Assembly (NCBI RefSeq): GCF_027571385.1
Contig: NZ_CP085636.1
Coordinates: 1,984,001 to 2,048,000 of the forward strand
DNA from: Shewanella sp. MTB7
Lineage (GTDB): Bacteria; Pseudomonadota; Gammaproteobacteria; Enterobacterales; Shewanellaceae
Reading direction: 5' to 3'
Length of the DNA: 64,000 bases
A model generated the notes under the pieces. It did no database searches. It was not told the origin of the DNA and worked only from the letters and a program-made list of their open reading frames with translations. A program made the translations under genes and the position numbers. Positions 27,415 to 35,858 of this stretch are shown here, piece by piece; position 1 is the stretch's first letter; every line of letters begins with the position of its first letter.

Positions 27415-27615
27415 GACTTGGTTCCTTAAAGTGTTTTGTAGGTTTATTCACTGTATTGATATAGGTCTAAGAACTTTTCTAGATGCTGGCTATGTAGCAG
27501 GAAGGTTTTGTATTTGCAGGTTTTGAAGGGCGGGAATAAAGAGTTAAGTACTCCGTTACAGGTTAAAAATTACTAGTTCTGGTTATTGAATGAGATTAAC
27601 TATCAGGACCTCATC

Positions 27616-27819
27616 ATGAAACTAATCAGACTCAAAGATGTAATCGCATGCACAGGCTTAGCACGTTCAACAATCTATAAGTACATAGAAGAAGGGGTTT
27701 TCCCTAAGTCAGTATCATTAGGTGACCGTGCTGTCGCGTGGGTAGAAAATGAAGTGCAAGAATGGATATTAGAGCGGATTGAAGAACGAGACTTACGGAA
27801 TGGAAAGGTTAGAGATTGA
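27616..27819 (+). CDS. AlpA-family transcriptional regulator
   Basis: About 67 residues from the ATG at 27616 (AGGACC upstream); a longer frame opens at 27586. The pattern LIRLKDVIACTGLARSTIYKYI-EEGVFPKSV-GDRAVAW is the AlpA/excisionase-like winged helix found in prophages and islands. AlpA in E. coli activates the excisive integrase of CP4-57, so control of island excision is plausible. Confidence 0.9.
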   Translation: MKLIRLKDVIACTGLARSTIYKYIEEGVFPKSVSLGDRAVAWVENEVQEWILERIEERDLRNGKVRD

Positions 27820-27874
27820 GGTATGGCATAAATGGAGAGCTTTTTGGCTCTCCATGACGTTAAGCTAAAATGTT

Positions 27875-27967
27875 TTAGCTATCCGATTCAACCGCCCACT
27901 TATAACCAGCAATAACACCAAGCAAAAATAATTCAACTATTGGCTTATGCATTATGAAGTTAAACAT
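27875..27967 (-). CDS. Tiny hydrophobic peptide 2 (30 aa), coupled
   Basis: An ATG at 27967 preceded by AAAGGAG gives MFNFIMHKPIVELFLLGVIA plus a polar tail ending in ESDS. One short membrane segment. Its start codon overlaps the last codons of the upstream tiny frame, which implies translational coupling. Family unknown. Confidence 0.5.
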   Translation of the reverse strand: MFNFIMHKPIVELFLLGVIAGYKWAVESDS

Positions 27968-28037
27968 AGTTCTGCTCCTTTAATACTTGATAAATACTCA
28001 CACCAACAGCAAATCCAGCAATAAACGCTATAGGCAT
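27960..28037 (-). CDS. Tiny hydrophobic peptide 1 (25 aa), coupled
   Basis: An ATG at 28037 with a near-perfect ribosome site (TAAGGAGG) starts MPIAFIAGFAVGVSIYQVLK, one membrane-like helix and a short polar tail. It shares bases with the start of tiny peptide 2. Two strong ribosome sites in a row argue that both are translated. Function unknown; island-encoded membrane peptides are often toxins or regulators. Confidence 0.55.
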   Translation of the reverse strand: MPIAFIAGFAVGVSIYQVLKEQNYV

Positions 28038-28068
28038 AAAGCCTCCTTAATGAATCAGTAAAAAGTAA

Positions 28069-28105
28069 AAAGCAGCTGGTGGACAATAAATCCACCAGCT
28101 GCTTT
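28069..28105 (-). terminator. Strong intrinsic terminator upstream of the tiny peptides
   Basis: A perfect 15-bp stem AAAGCAGCTGGTGGA / TCCACCAGCTGCTTT with a 7-nt loop; on the minus strand it is followed by TTTTTACTTTTTACTG. It would end transcription of the minus-strand gene at 28201-28392, leaving only about 30 bp for the promoter of the tiny peptides unless they depend on readthrough. Confidence 0.7.
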
Positions 28106-28200
28106 ACTGTCCGTTATTGGTTACAGCATAAAGATGATATATAGGTGAAAATGTTTTTAGTTCTGAAAGGAAAGAGTCTTAAATGACACCATGGCGTAAA

Positions 28201-28392
28201 TTACGATTCTGTATTTTGAGTGCCTTTAATTTTAATATAAACAGTTATTGAATAACCAATCCCGTACATAGCTGCAAACATTCCCCAACCTGCGGCAGCT
28301 TCTAGATCCGTCTCAGCAAATGCTATCGTTAACACTAGGCATAATGAGAAAAAGACCATCCCTACAATTGACATAGTTTTGATGACTGACAT
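28201..28392 (-). CDS. Small membrane protein
   Basis: 63 residues with two hydrophobic segments (IVGMVFFSLCLVLTIAFA and AAGWGMFAAMYGIGYSITVYI), preceded by AAAGGAG. No family recognised. It lies between AlpA and an XRE regulator in the accessory region. Confidence 0.65.
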   Translation of the reverse strand: MSVIKTMSIVGMVFFSLCLVLTIAFAETDLEAAAGWGMFAAMYGIGYSITVYIKIKGTQNTES

Positions 28393-28585
28393 GTATTACT
28401 CCTTTTAACATTGTTTTTGAGTACAACTGGTAAAGAAACCATAGCCATGACTCAGAATTTGATGAACTCATTAATAGGCTAAACTCAAATAACCTCTATA
28501 GAGGTCATATGGTAGTTCTTAGTGCGTGGTTAGTCTATCTGAATCTACGTGAAAATCATCAGATATTTATATTCTGGAGATCTCT

Positions 28586-28843
28586 GTGGATAATGATGAA
28601 GTGTTAAAGGTTGGTTTAGCATTCGGTAAAGCGGTAAAACTTCGTCGAATTGAGTTAGGACTTAATCAAGAGGAGCTGGCTGATCAAGCAGATCTTGCAC
28701 GTTCCTTTATATCAGGTATCGAGCGAGGGGTGGCTAAAGCTACTGTTACTTCTGTATGGAAACTAGCTACTGCTCTTGATTGTAAACCTTCTGATATTTG
28801 GGTAGTTGCAGAACGTATATATCAGTCTTCGAGAATATATTAA
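28586..28843 (+). CDS. XRE-family HTH regulator
   Basis: 85 residues starting at a GTG with GGAGA upstream. A classic HTH_3 domain covers residues about 14-70: AVKLRRIELGLNQEELADQ, LARSFISGIERG, VWKLATALDCKPSD. Likely an autoregulating repressor of neighbouring island genes. Confidence 0.88.
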   Translation: MDNDEVLKVGLAFGKAVKLRRIELGLNQEELADQADLARSFISGIERGVAKATVTSVWKLATALDCKPSDIWVVAERIYQSSRIY

Positions 28844-28978
28844 TGCGAGTGCTAAATGGAAATAAATAGTGGGCTATTAGGTTTCATATTGAACTAGAAC
28901 GTTTGACTTTGGTTCATGAGTAGACATCTATTACTGAACGAATGATAAACCAACCTATCACCTAGTGACGGTATCGAT

Positions 28979-29035
28979 AAATGTAAACCCCAATTTAAGT
29001 GATAAAAATTATCACTTAAATTGGGGTTTACATTT
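28979..29035. repeat. 57-bp near-continuous palindrome (27-bp perfect arms)
   Basis: Two perfectly complementary 27-bp arms separated by AAA, beginning AAATGTAAACCCCAATTTAA. No T-run follows, so it is not a typical terminator. It may be a cruciform, a recombination or replication site, or an island border. Nothing else fills 28844-29165. Confidence 0.85.
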
Positions 29036-29168
29036 GAGTGCTTAATGTTTTTAAATTGATAATTTTGTGATTAACTTATGAAAGATTTGAGTTTTTAGCA
29101 ATAACTTAAGGCGAAAGTCGTCATAGGGTAATAAAAGAGGGTAACAAAGTGCTTGACCTGTAAATGCA

Positions 29169-29187
29169 AATGATAATAAATATCATT
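29169..29187. promoter_or_regulatory. Fur box
   Basis: AATGATAATAAATATCATT closely matches the 19-bp Fur palindrome GATAATGATAATCATTATC. It stands just before the gene at 29216 and the TonB receptor gene, so both are probably repressed by Fe-Fur. Confidence 0.85.
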
Positions 29188-29215
29188 CAGGTGCTGGTTG
29201 GATGTGTATACTCTT

Positions 29216-29872
29216 ATGCTTTGCGAAAATTTACTCAGTTCTCAACTGCTTATACAAGCAGCTGTTTTTGGTATTCAAAACTCGTTTTTCTCACCAGCTA
29301 CCCATGAAATATTTGTTTATGCTGGGTTTGACTTTCCCATTCTGGATACTGAACATCTTTTAATTTCAGATAAGACTTTTACCCACTACACCGGAGCCGC
29401 CTTCTGCTCTGTATTTCTCCTTTTAAACCGGTTAACTAATGATAATCCAGCGAGAACAGGAACAGTTTTAGACTCCAGTTCTGCAGATATTGCGGTCTCG
29501 ATATTCTCCTACCGAGAGATAGCAAAAAATATTATTTTGGCAAGGAAATATCGCCCTGTTGGCCATCAATGGATCATTTATGGACGAATTAGCAAATTCT
29601 GCACATTATATTTACGACACTATATCGATTTAGCAAAACGGGAAACCTTAGTTTGCCTTATGAACGAATGCCCAGATGGGTTCTCGACACTGCCTGATAT
29701 TGTTGAATTAGCGCATATCTATATGGTTATCGAAAGTGCATTAGACCAGAGCTTATCCCTAAGTTATGGGACACAAGTTACCTACCAAAATGTCCAAACC
29801 CTGATTCACAAAATGGCGACTTGCCAAGCAAAAACTCCCATTCTTATAACACCTGAACACCTGAACACCTGA
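29216..29872 (+). CDS. Uncharacterised protein in Fur-controlled operon
   Basis: About 218 residues from the ATG at 29216; the frame is open from a TTG at 29198. No family recognised and no signal peptide. Hydrophobic patches (FTHYTGAAFCSVFLLLNRL) and a Cys-containing segment (LVCLMNECPDGF) are visible. Directly behind a Fur box and 106 bp before a TonB receptor, so a role in iron or siderophore handling is likely by context. Three 8-bp repeats overlap its stop codon. Confidence 0.65.
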   Translation: MLCENLLSSQLLIQAAVFGIQNSFFSPATHEIFVYAGFDFPILDTEHLLISDKTFTHYTGAAFCSVFLLLNRLTNDNPARTGTVLDSSSADIAVSIFSYREIAKNIILARKYRPVGHQWIIYGRISKFCTLYLRHYIDLAKRETLVCLMNECPDGFSTLPDIVELAHIYMVIESALDQSLSLSYGTQVTYQNVQTLIHKMATCQAKTPILITPEHLNT

Positions 29873-29873
29873 A
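29850..29873 (+). repeat. Three tandem copies of an 8-bp unit at a stop codon
   Basis: CACCTGAA is repeated three times and includes the TGA stop of the preceding gene. Because 8 is not a multiple of 3, slippage would change the C-terminus by a few residues. Confidence 0.9.
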
Positions 29874-29978
29874 CAGCAGAACTGCTGGCACTAGGGGCTT
29901 AAAACCGTCGAATGATTTAAAGACGTTAAAACATCAACTCTAAATACAAAAAGACCAAATGAAACTTAGGAAATACGT

Positions 29979-32111
29979 ATGTTAAACAATAGAAATCTAT
30001 TCACTTTGAACATGTTAGCACTTGCAGTGTCTAGCAGCTTGAGTAGTTCAACCGTTGTTGCTGAAACCCAAGAGATAGATCCAAAACCGGAAGTGATTGT
30101 TGTCACTGGTAGCCTATTAGGAAACTCTGAAGTTGCTGATCTTAAACATTACACAGGTAACCGCTCAATTATCACCTCAGATCAGATTGAACGAACTGCA
30201 GCCCGCTCTATCGATACTGCCTTACAACAGGTCCCAGGCATCAAGATTAAAGATGAAACTGGCACAGGCATTTTACCCAATATCTCGGTCCGTGGTTTAG
30301 ATAGCAGTCGAAGTGGCTATGCACAAATATTACTGGATGGTATCCCGATGACGCTAGCTCCATACGGGCATACGGGGCAATCACTCTTTCCCGCCACCCT
30401 CTTTATGATCGATAGAATTGATGTCGCACGCGGTGGTGCATCGGTTCAGTATGGCCCCAACAACGTCGGCGGTGTGATCAACCTTATCTCTAAGCCCATC
30501 CCAGCAGATTGGGAAACCAGCTTCAATGAACGTATTACCTTCTTTGGTGACGGCCATAATCTATTTGATACAAATATTAGTACTGGCGGTGCAGTTAATG
30601 AAGATTTTTCTATGCGCTTAGATGGCAATATCACCCAGGGCGAGTCCTTTCGCGAGCACTCAGATACAGATATTAGAAATATAATGTTGAAGACAGTTTG
30701 GTATATCGACCAACAGAACAGTTTGGACACGACACTTCAATATTATAATGCCTTTTCAGAACTACCAGGGGCACTCAATACGTCTGCTTATAAAGCTGAT
30801 AGAGCACAATCTCTTCGCCCTAATGATGAGTTTAAAGCCGAGACTAAAAGAGTGTCTATCAAATATAACCATGTACTAGATGACTCCACATTTATCGATT
30901 ATGGCGAGTTTGATCTCATCACATTTGGTAATAAAAGTTCGCGCAATTTTCAATGGGACTTCTACGATAAGAACAAAGACGTAGATGGTGATTTAGGCAA
31001 TCATTGGAGTGATACCACCCAAGACGCAACTCATTTGCGCAATTCCCCGCGAGAGTTCACAGTATTCGGAATGGAGCCTAAAGTTAGCTTACTTATCGAC
31101 GGAGATATTAGTCAACATATCATCGCTGGCGTTCGTTATGTAAACGAAGATATCAGCTACCAACTCAATCATATAGATAAGTCGACGCAGGTGGTGGTCC
31201 GACCTCGTGACTGGCAGATGGATACCAATGCAATGGCCTATTACATCAGTAACAAGATTGGTTTCTTCGATGACACGTTATCGGTCACACCAGGCTTAAG
31301 ATATGAAGATGTCCGCATGACCTTTACTAATATAGGACAAAATTACAGCCAAGATAACCATGTTAAAGAGTGGCTTCCTGGTATCACCTTAGGTTATGAG
31401 TTCTCCGACAACTGGTTTGGTTATGCCAATGCACAACGCTCTCTGCGGACGCCGCAAATTTCGCAGTTATGGCCAAAAGGTCAAACACTTGAGTCTGAGC
31501 TCTCCTGGAATTATGAAGCGGGTATACGCTTTACCCCCACTGAACGTAGTAACCTGAACCTGGCGTTATATCGCATCGACTTTAAAAACAAAGCTGAATA
31601 TGACAGAAATATCAGCATGTTCGTTAATATCGGAAAAACCCGGAATCAAGGTGTCGAGTTAGAAGGAACCTATTCTCCTAAATCACTACCGGACCTCATC
31701 TTGACTGGCGCCTATAATTACTTGGACACAGAGCAACTGGATGGTCAGTTTGCAGGAAATCAGTTACCTTTTGTCTCTAAGCATCAACTTTCAGCCAGTG
31801 TACTCTATAGCATTCATGAAATAGATCTAGGTCTTCTGGCTTATTACTACAGCAAGTCATTTTCCGACCTGGCTAACACAGTCGAAGAGAATGTCTCTGG
31901 CACAGCAGGAGAGATCCCTGACTACACAGTGGTGAACTTTAATATAAGTACTGAGTTTTTCAAACAAAACAGCTATGGGCTAAAAGTGGGCTTATCAGTT
32001 AATAATCTATTTGATAATGAGTATTACTTTAGAGGATTGGACGTGTCACCAGCTGGTCGTGTACCGTCCCCTGGACGTTCATTTAGTCTAGATTTAGGCT
32101 ATACATTCTAA
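29979..32111 (+). CDS. TonB-dependent receptor, FecA/siderophore type
   Basis: 710 residues. A signal peptide ends near residue 28 (SSSTVVAE). The TonB box-like EVIVVTGS is followed by the plug domain (SIDTALQQVPGIKI, NISVRGLDSSRSGYAQILLDG, VQYGPNNVGGVINLISK). The 22-strand barrel ends with SLDLGYTF, a C-terminal Phe as needed for Bam recognition. The plug sequence resembles FecA-like ferric citrate / siderophore receptors; the ligand cannot be told. Expression is expected under iron limitation from the Fur box upstream. Confidence 0.93.
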   Translation: MLNNRNLFTLNMLALAVSSSLSSSTVVAETQEIDPKPEVIVVTGSLLGNSEVADLKHYTGNRSIITSDQIERTAARSIDTALQQVPGIKIKDETGTGILPNISVRGLDSSRSGYAQILLDGIPMTLAPYGHTGQSLFPATLFMIDRIDVARGGASVQYGPNNVGGVINLISKPIPADWETSFNERITFFGDGHNLFDTNISTGGAVNEDFSMRLDGNITQGESFREHSDTDIRNIMLKTVWYIDQQNSLDTTLQYYNAFSELPGALNTSAYKADRAQSLRPNDEFKAETKRVSIKYNHVLDDSTFIDYGEFDLITFGNKSSRNFQWDFYDKNKDVDGDLGNHWSDTTQDATHLRNSPREFTVFGMEPKVSLLIDGDISQHIIAGVRYVNEDISYQLNHIDKSTQVVVRPRDWQMDTNAMAYYISNKIGFFDDTLSVTPGLRYEDVRMTFTNIGQNYSQDNHVKEWLPGITLGYEFSDNWFGYANAQRSLRTPQISQLWPKGQTLESELSWNYEAGIRFTPTERSNLNLALYRIDFKNKAEYDRNISMFVNIGKTRNQGVELEGTYSPKSLPDLILTGAYNYLDTEQLDGQFAGNQLPFVSKHQLSASVLYSIHEIDLGLLAYYYSKSFSDLANTVEENVSGTAGEIPDYTVVNFNISTEFFKQNSYGLKVGLSVNNLFDNEYYFRGLDVSPAGRVPSPGRSFSLDLGYTF

Positions 32112-32251
32112 AGATAATCATTCGGATGAAAGGCAAGGAAACGGAGGTAGCTCTACAAAAGTGAAGCTACCTCTCTAATATTTTAACAATAAAACTTTCG
32201 ATTAAACTCTGAAATACTGATTTATAACTATATGTTTTATATTGTGAAAAG

Positions 32252-32488
32252 TTAGTCTCCGTTAAAGACCTTCAAAAACTCATGTGCGGTTGTTCCGCAA
32301 ACAATACAGACTTGTTCTAACTCTAAAATTCTAAGTTGTCGTTCACCACTTTCGTATTTAGATACGAAGCTTTGTGGTTTGTCTAACTTTTGAGCAAGTT
32401 GGCTTTGGCTTAAGCCCGCACTTTTACGCATCACTTTTAAAGTATTGCGAAGAGATTCCTCTCTTTCAGACCATTTATTATTTTTCAT
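32252..32488 (-). CDS. XRE-family HTH regulator
   Basis: 78 residues with a full HTH_3 domain (LRNTLKVMRKSAGLSQSQLA, LDKPQSFVSKYESGERQL, LEQVCIVCGTTAHEFL). Single-domain, cytoplasmic. No partner gene is adjacent, so its target is unknown. Confidence 0.88.
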   Translation of the reverse strand: MKNNKWSEREESLRNTLKVMRKSAGLSQSQLAQKLDKPQSFVSKYESGERQLRILELEQVCIVCGTTAHEFLKVFNGD

Positions 32489-33071
32489 GGTCTGATGATA
32501 TTTTAGATTGCAACATATCCCGTATTGGGATATATTTTGTGTGTTGCACTTGTAATTAGCTCCATGCTTAAGGAATATAGTTATAAATTTTAGGTGGTTA
32601 TCTATAAGTGTAGAAGCTAAATGTTCTGATTGCGGCTTTTTAGACGATATTATTCGTTGGGGATGACTCCTGTTTTCGTTATTCGAAGTGTTATATTTTA
32701 TAAGAAGGCCTCAGAGGTCTTCTTTGCTATCTAGTAGAACTTTATTCTATTTATTTAAATTTCTACTCTATTATCAAGTATAGAAGCTCTAAATATGTTG
32801 CTTTACATTTCAAATGATAAATTTCACAAGGTTGATGTCAAATGCTTAACAGTGTGAGTTGTTCTATAACAAATATGGTTTGTTTGTTACAGAATCTTAT
32901 ATTTACATTACTGATATATATACAATAGTTTGGTTGTATGTATAATGCGCACCCTGCTTATATGAGTAAGGTAAAAATCGTAGTTCAACTTTATTATGAA
33001 TGTTTCTATCTTTTATTTATTGAGTGATAGCTTGATTAGGCTATGCTTAACTATGTGGTGCGTAATTGTAA
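32489..33071. other. AT-rich intergenic region
   Basis: No convincing gene in 583 bp. A short hairpin GAAGGCCTC / GAGGTCTTC lies at about 32704-32724. The remainder is the promoter region of the diguanylate cyclase gene. Confidence 0.5.
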
Positions 33072-34397
33072 ATGTTAAATAAAGTATTTGCGTTTATCTT
33101 TGTAATGATACTTATTTTCATTTCTTATTTTATAACCAGCTCATTAGGTAAAGTGAAAGATGAGGAACGTTTATCTAATACTATTACTGATTTAAATAAA
33201 GCAGCAGAGATCATTTTTAATGGTGCATTGATTTCATCTGAAGTATTAAAGGAAATGATTGAACTTTCTGAGGATGAAAATTTCACATTAAAAAAATTCA
33301 ATCGAGCAGCTAAAAAACTACTTGAAGGCTATAGTCATGTAGATTCAATACTCCTGCTGCCAAATGGCGTAGTGTCTTATGTTTATCCTTATGATGATAA
33401 TAAAAATGCAATTGGACATGATATTCTAAGTGATGAAAACAGAAAGTTAGGCAGCATGGAGGCAATATCAAAAAAAGATGTCATCATTATCGGCCCAGTC
33501 AAATTAGTTCAGAATGGAAAGCAAGCTTTTATTGTTAGAAGAACGGTTCGAACGGATAATGGATTTTGGGGATTTATATCTTCAATAGTGTATTTAGAAT
33601 CAATAATTGATGTTGTGGATAATGTACTATCAAAACATGGTGTTGATAGCTATTTAGTCTTAGGTTACAACCCTGATTGTAAGGGGGGGAATGAAAAGCT
33701 GATAACTTCAAAAGGAAGCTTGGAAGGTTTACCATTAAAAGGTGTGGTTCGTGTTTTCAACACTAGGTGGGAGTTAACTGTATCTAAAAGTAATTCAGAT
33801 ATCTATTTTAAAACTTTAGTATATATCTCACTGTTAACCCTGTTTTTATTAGTACTTTTACCTATAAGGTACTTTAAAAAATATCAAGCTAGTGAGAAGC
33901 AAAAAATTATATTTGAGAGCGAGGCTCATACTGATTTTTTAACCGGTTTGCTGAATAGACGCGGGTTTGAACACAGAATTAAAACTTTCCATAACGTAGT
34001 GGATTATGGTTCTGTTGCTATCTTAGATATCGATTTTTTTAAGAAAATCAACGATACGTATGGCCACGATGTTGGTGATGAAATTTTGGTAGGCTTTGTT
34101 AACTTTTGTAGAGAGCAAGTTTCAGATAAGTACGCCTTATGTAGAAGTGGAGGGGAAGAGTTTATACTGCTAATGCCCGCAACAAAAACTGAACAAGCTA
34201 AAGAGGTATGCGATCAATTAAGATTAATGGTTTCAAGGGGCAACTTTGTAGTTGAGAACTTGAGTGTAGAGGTGAGAATAAGTGTTGGTATTGCAGGTTA
34301 CCGAGATACTAACGAGATAAAGAGTGCTCTGACTTTAGCTGACAAGGCTTTGTATAGAGCTAAGCAAGAGGGAAGGGATCGTGTTTATGTTAGCTAG
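33072..34397 (+). CDS. Membrane diguanylate cyclase with CHASE-like sensor
   Basis: 441 residues. One membrane helix at residues 4-25, a periplasmic region to about 245 and a second helix (TLVYISLLTLFLLVLLPI), then GGDEF from about 285 to 440. The periplasmic part has the CHASE-like pattern LPNGVVSYVYPYDDNKNAIG. Active site GGEEF in CRSGGEEFILLMP. No RxxD inhibitory site precedes it, unlike the GGDEF protein at 1124-2035. It would make c-di-GMP in response to an extracellular signal. Confidence 0.92.
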   Translation: MLNKVFAFIFVMILIFISYFITSSLGKVKDEERLSNTITDLNKAAEIIFNGALISSEVLKEMIELSEDENFTLKKFNRAAKKLLEGYSHVDSILLLPNGVVSYVYPYDDNKNAIGHDILSDENRKLGSMEAISKKDVIIIGPVKLVQNGKQAFIVRRTVRTDNGFWGFISSIVYLESIIDVVDNVLSKHGVDSYLVLGYNPDCKGGNEKLITSKGSLEGLPLKGVVRVFNTRWELTVSKSNSDIYFKTLVYISLLTLFLLVLLPIRYFKKYQASEKQKIIFESEAHTDFLTGLLNRRGFEHRIKTFHNVVDYGSVAILDIDFFKKINDTYGHDVGDEILVGFVNFCREQVSDKYALCRSGGEEFILLMPATKTEQAKEVCDQLRLMVSRGNFVVENLSVEVRISVGIAGYRDTNEIKSALTLADKALYRAKQEGRDRVYVS

Positions 34398-34489
34398 TTT
34401 TCACTACGCTATCTAGATAAATTGAAAGGTACATTTACCTAGATAGTTTGAACAAGTTTTTCTACTGATAGTATTCGAGGCTGGCTTGA

Positions 34490-35389
34490 TTAAGCGTTGT
34501 GCTTACAGTTTTTCAAGATCGTATAGTACATTTTGGCGGTAGACTCATGCTGCATTTTTTCATAAGTCGTCACTAAGTGATAAGACGGAGATTTATGATC
34601 CGGTATCTCTATATTGAAAGGTTTTATTAACCGTCCATTATTCAATTCTGTCTGTACCAGAATGCTATTTACGTAGGCTATTCCTCCGCCTTGCATTGCT
34701 GCTTCAATGGATTGGATAGAGTTCTGAAAAGTTAGTTTTTGCTGTGTTAAGTTGTTACTTAATAGATTCAGCCTTTGTAATACAATATCCCATTGCACTA
34801 GTCGATTATTGGTATAGATCAGTGTACTTTTATCGATAGTTTCTTGATCAAAGTGATGTCCTTTGTCCTTCAGGTAATCTGGGTGACAAACGGGAATCAT
34901 GGTCTCATCAAATAAATGAACCGAGTACATATTTTCCCAAGTATCGTAACCATATCGAATAGCTAAATCTAAGTCTGATTTTGAAAAATCTAAGTAGTCT
35001 AGTGTATCAACAAACTCGATGTTGCTGTTGATGTTTGACTTTGCGTCATTCATTAATACTGCCAATAACCAATTCTTAAGTAGAGATGGCGGTACAGCAA
35101 TCCTAATTTTTGGTCTTTTACCTTCAATTCCAAGATCAATAGTAGCTTCTTCGATATTCTTGAGGATTATAGAGATCCTTGAGTAATACCTAAGGCCATA
35201 ATTCGTTAACTGTATCTGTCTATTTCCTCTAATGAAAAGAGATTTCCCTATAAACTCTTCTAGTTTATTTATTTGATGACTTACTGCACCGGGTGTAATA
35301 TTTTGCTCGGCTGCCGCTAATTTAAAACTCTGAAAACGTGCAACAGATTCAAAGTAAATGATAGATTTTATTGGTGGGAGTGTTCTCAT
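34490..35389 (-). CDS. LysR-type regulator divergent from flavocytochrome c
   Basis: About 299 residues from the ATG at 35389 (start MRTLPPIKSIIYFESVARFQ); a longer frame opens at 35422. The N-terminal HTH is GcvA-like (AAAEQNITPGAVSHQINKLE) and is followed by a substrate-binding domain (IRIAVPPSLLKNWL, DLDLAIRYGY). The divergent position and the inverted repeats between the two genes suggest it activates the flavocytochrome gene in response to its substrate. Confidence 0.9.
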   Translation of the reverse strand: MRTLPPIKSIIYFESVARFQSFKLAAAEQNITPGAVSHQINKLEEFIGKSLFIRGNRQIQLTNYGLRYYSRISIILKNIEEATIDLGIEGKRPKIRIAVPPSLLKNWLLAVLMNDAKSNINSNIEFVDTLDYLDFSKSDLDLAIRYGYDTWENMYSVHLFDETMIPVCHPDYLKDKGHHFDQETIDKSTLIYTNNRLVQWDIVLQRLNLLSNNLTQQKLTFQNSIQSIEAAMQGGGIAYVNSILVQTELNNGRLIKPFNIEIPDHKSPSYHLVTTYEKMQHESTAKMYYTILKNCKHNA

Positions 35390-35433
35390 TTTATTCGATT
35401 CTTCTGAAAGTAATAATGTCAATTAAAATCAAC

Positions 35434-35552
35434 TGTCAGTTCATTTTAATTACTTATGTTTATTGCCTTGTCAGTTTAGTTTTTCTATTTTTAATCAAAA
35501 TAACTAAACTGACAGGATAATTAAAATAAACCGTTTATTTGTCAGTTTAATT
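35434..35552. promoter_or_regulatory. TGTCAGTT repeat cluster, candidate LysR operators
   Basis: A perfect 13-bp inverted repeat TGTCAGTTTAGTT (35469-35481) / AACTAAACTGACA (35502-35514). A third near-identical half-site lies at 35540-35552, and a shorter TGTCAGTT occurs at 35434. Cluster and spacing fit regulator binding in the LysR-flavocytochrome gap. The rest of 35423-35858 is AT-rich with nothing else recognised. Confidence 0.6.
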
Positions 35553-35858
35553 TAATTACTTTGATGTATGTTAATGTTTAACTGTGTGCCGTAAATGTTA
35601 TTTAGATCTCATTATAAAATTCTTTTTAATTTATTATCTTTCAAGCGTTCTAACTAGAAAGTAGTAGTTGGTAATGAGTGCTTTACGTTTTAATTGTATA
35701 CATTTTTACGTGCTTTACTCTTTTTTGCCTTTTCATTTATCAATGGGAAGGAGGATCTGACGACAATAATGGTTTCTTAATTATTGAGTTACTACTTTTT
35801 CTAAGAACAACAATAAGTTTTTTAGCTCTATTTATAAAAATACTATTTAAAAGGTAAG

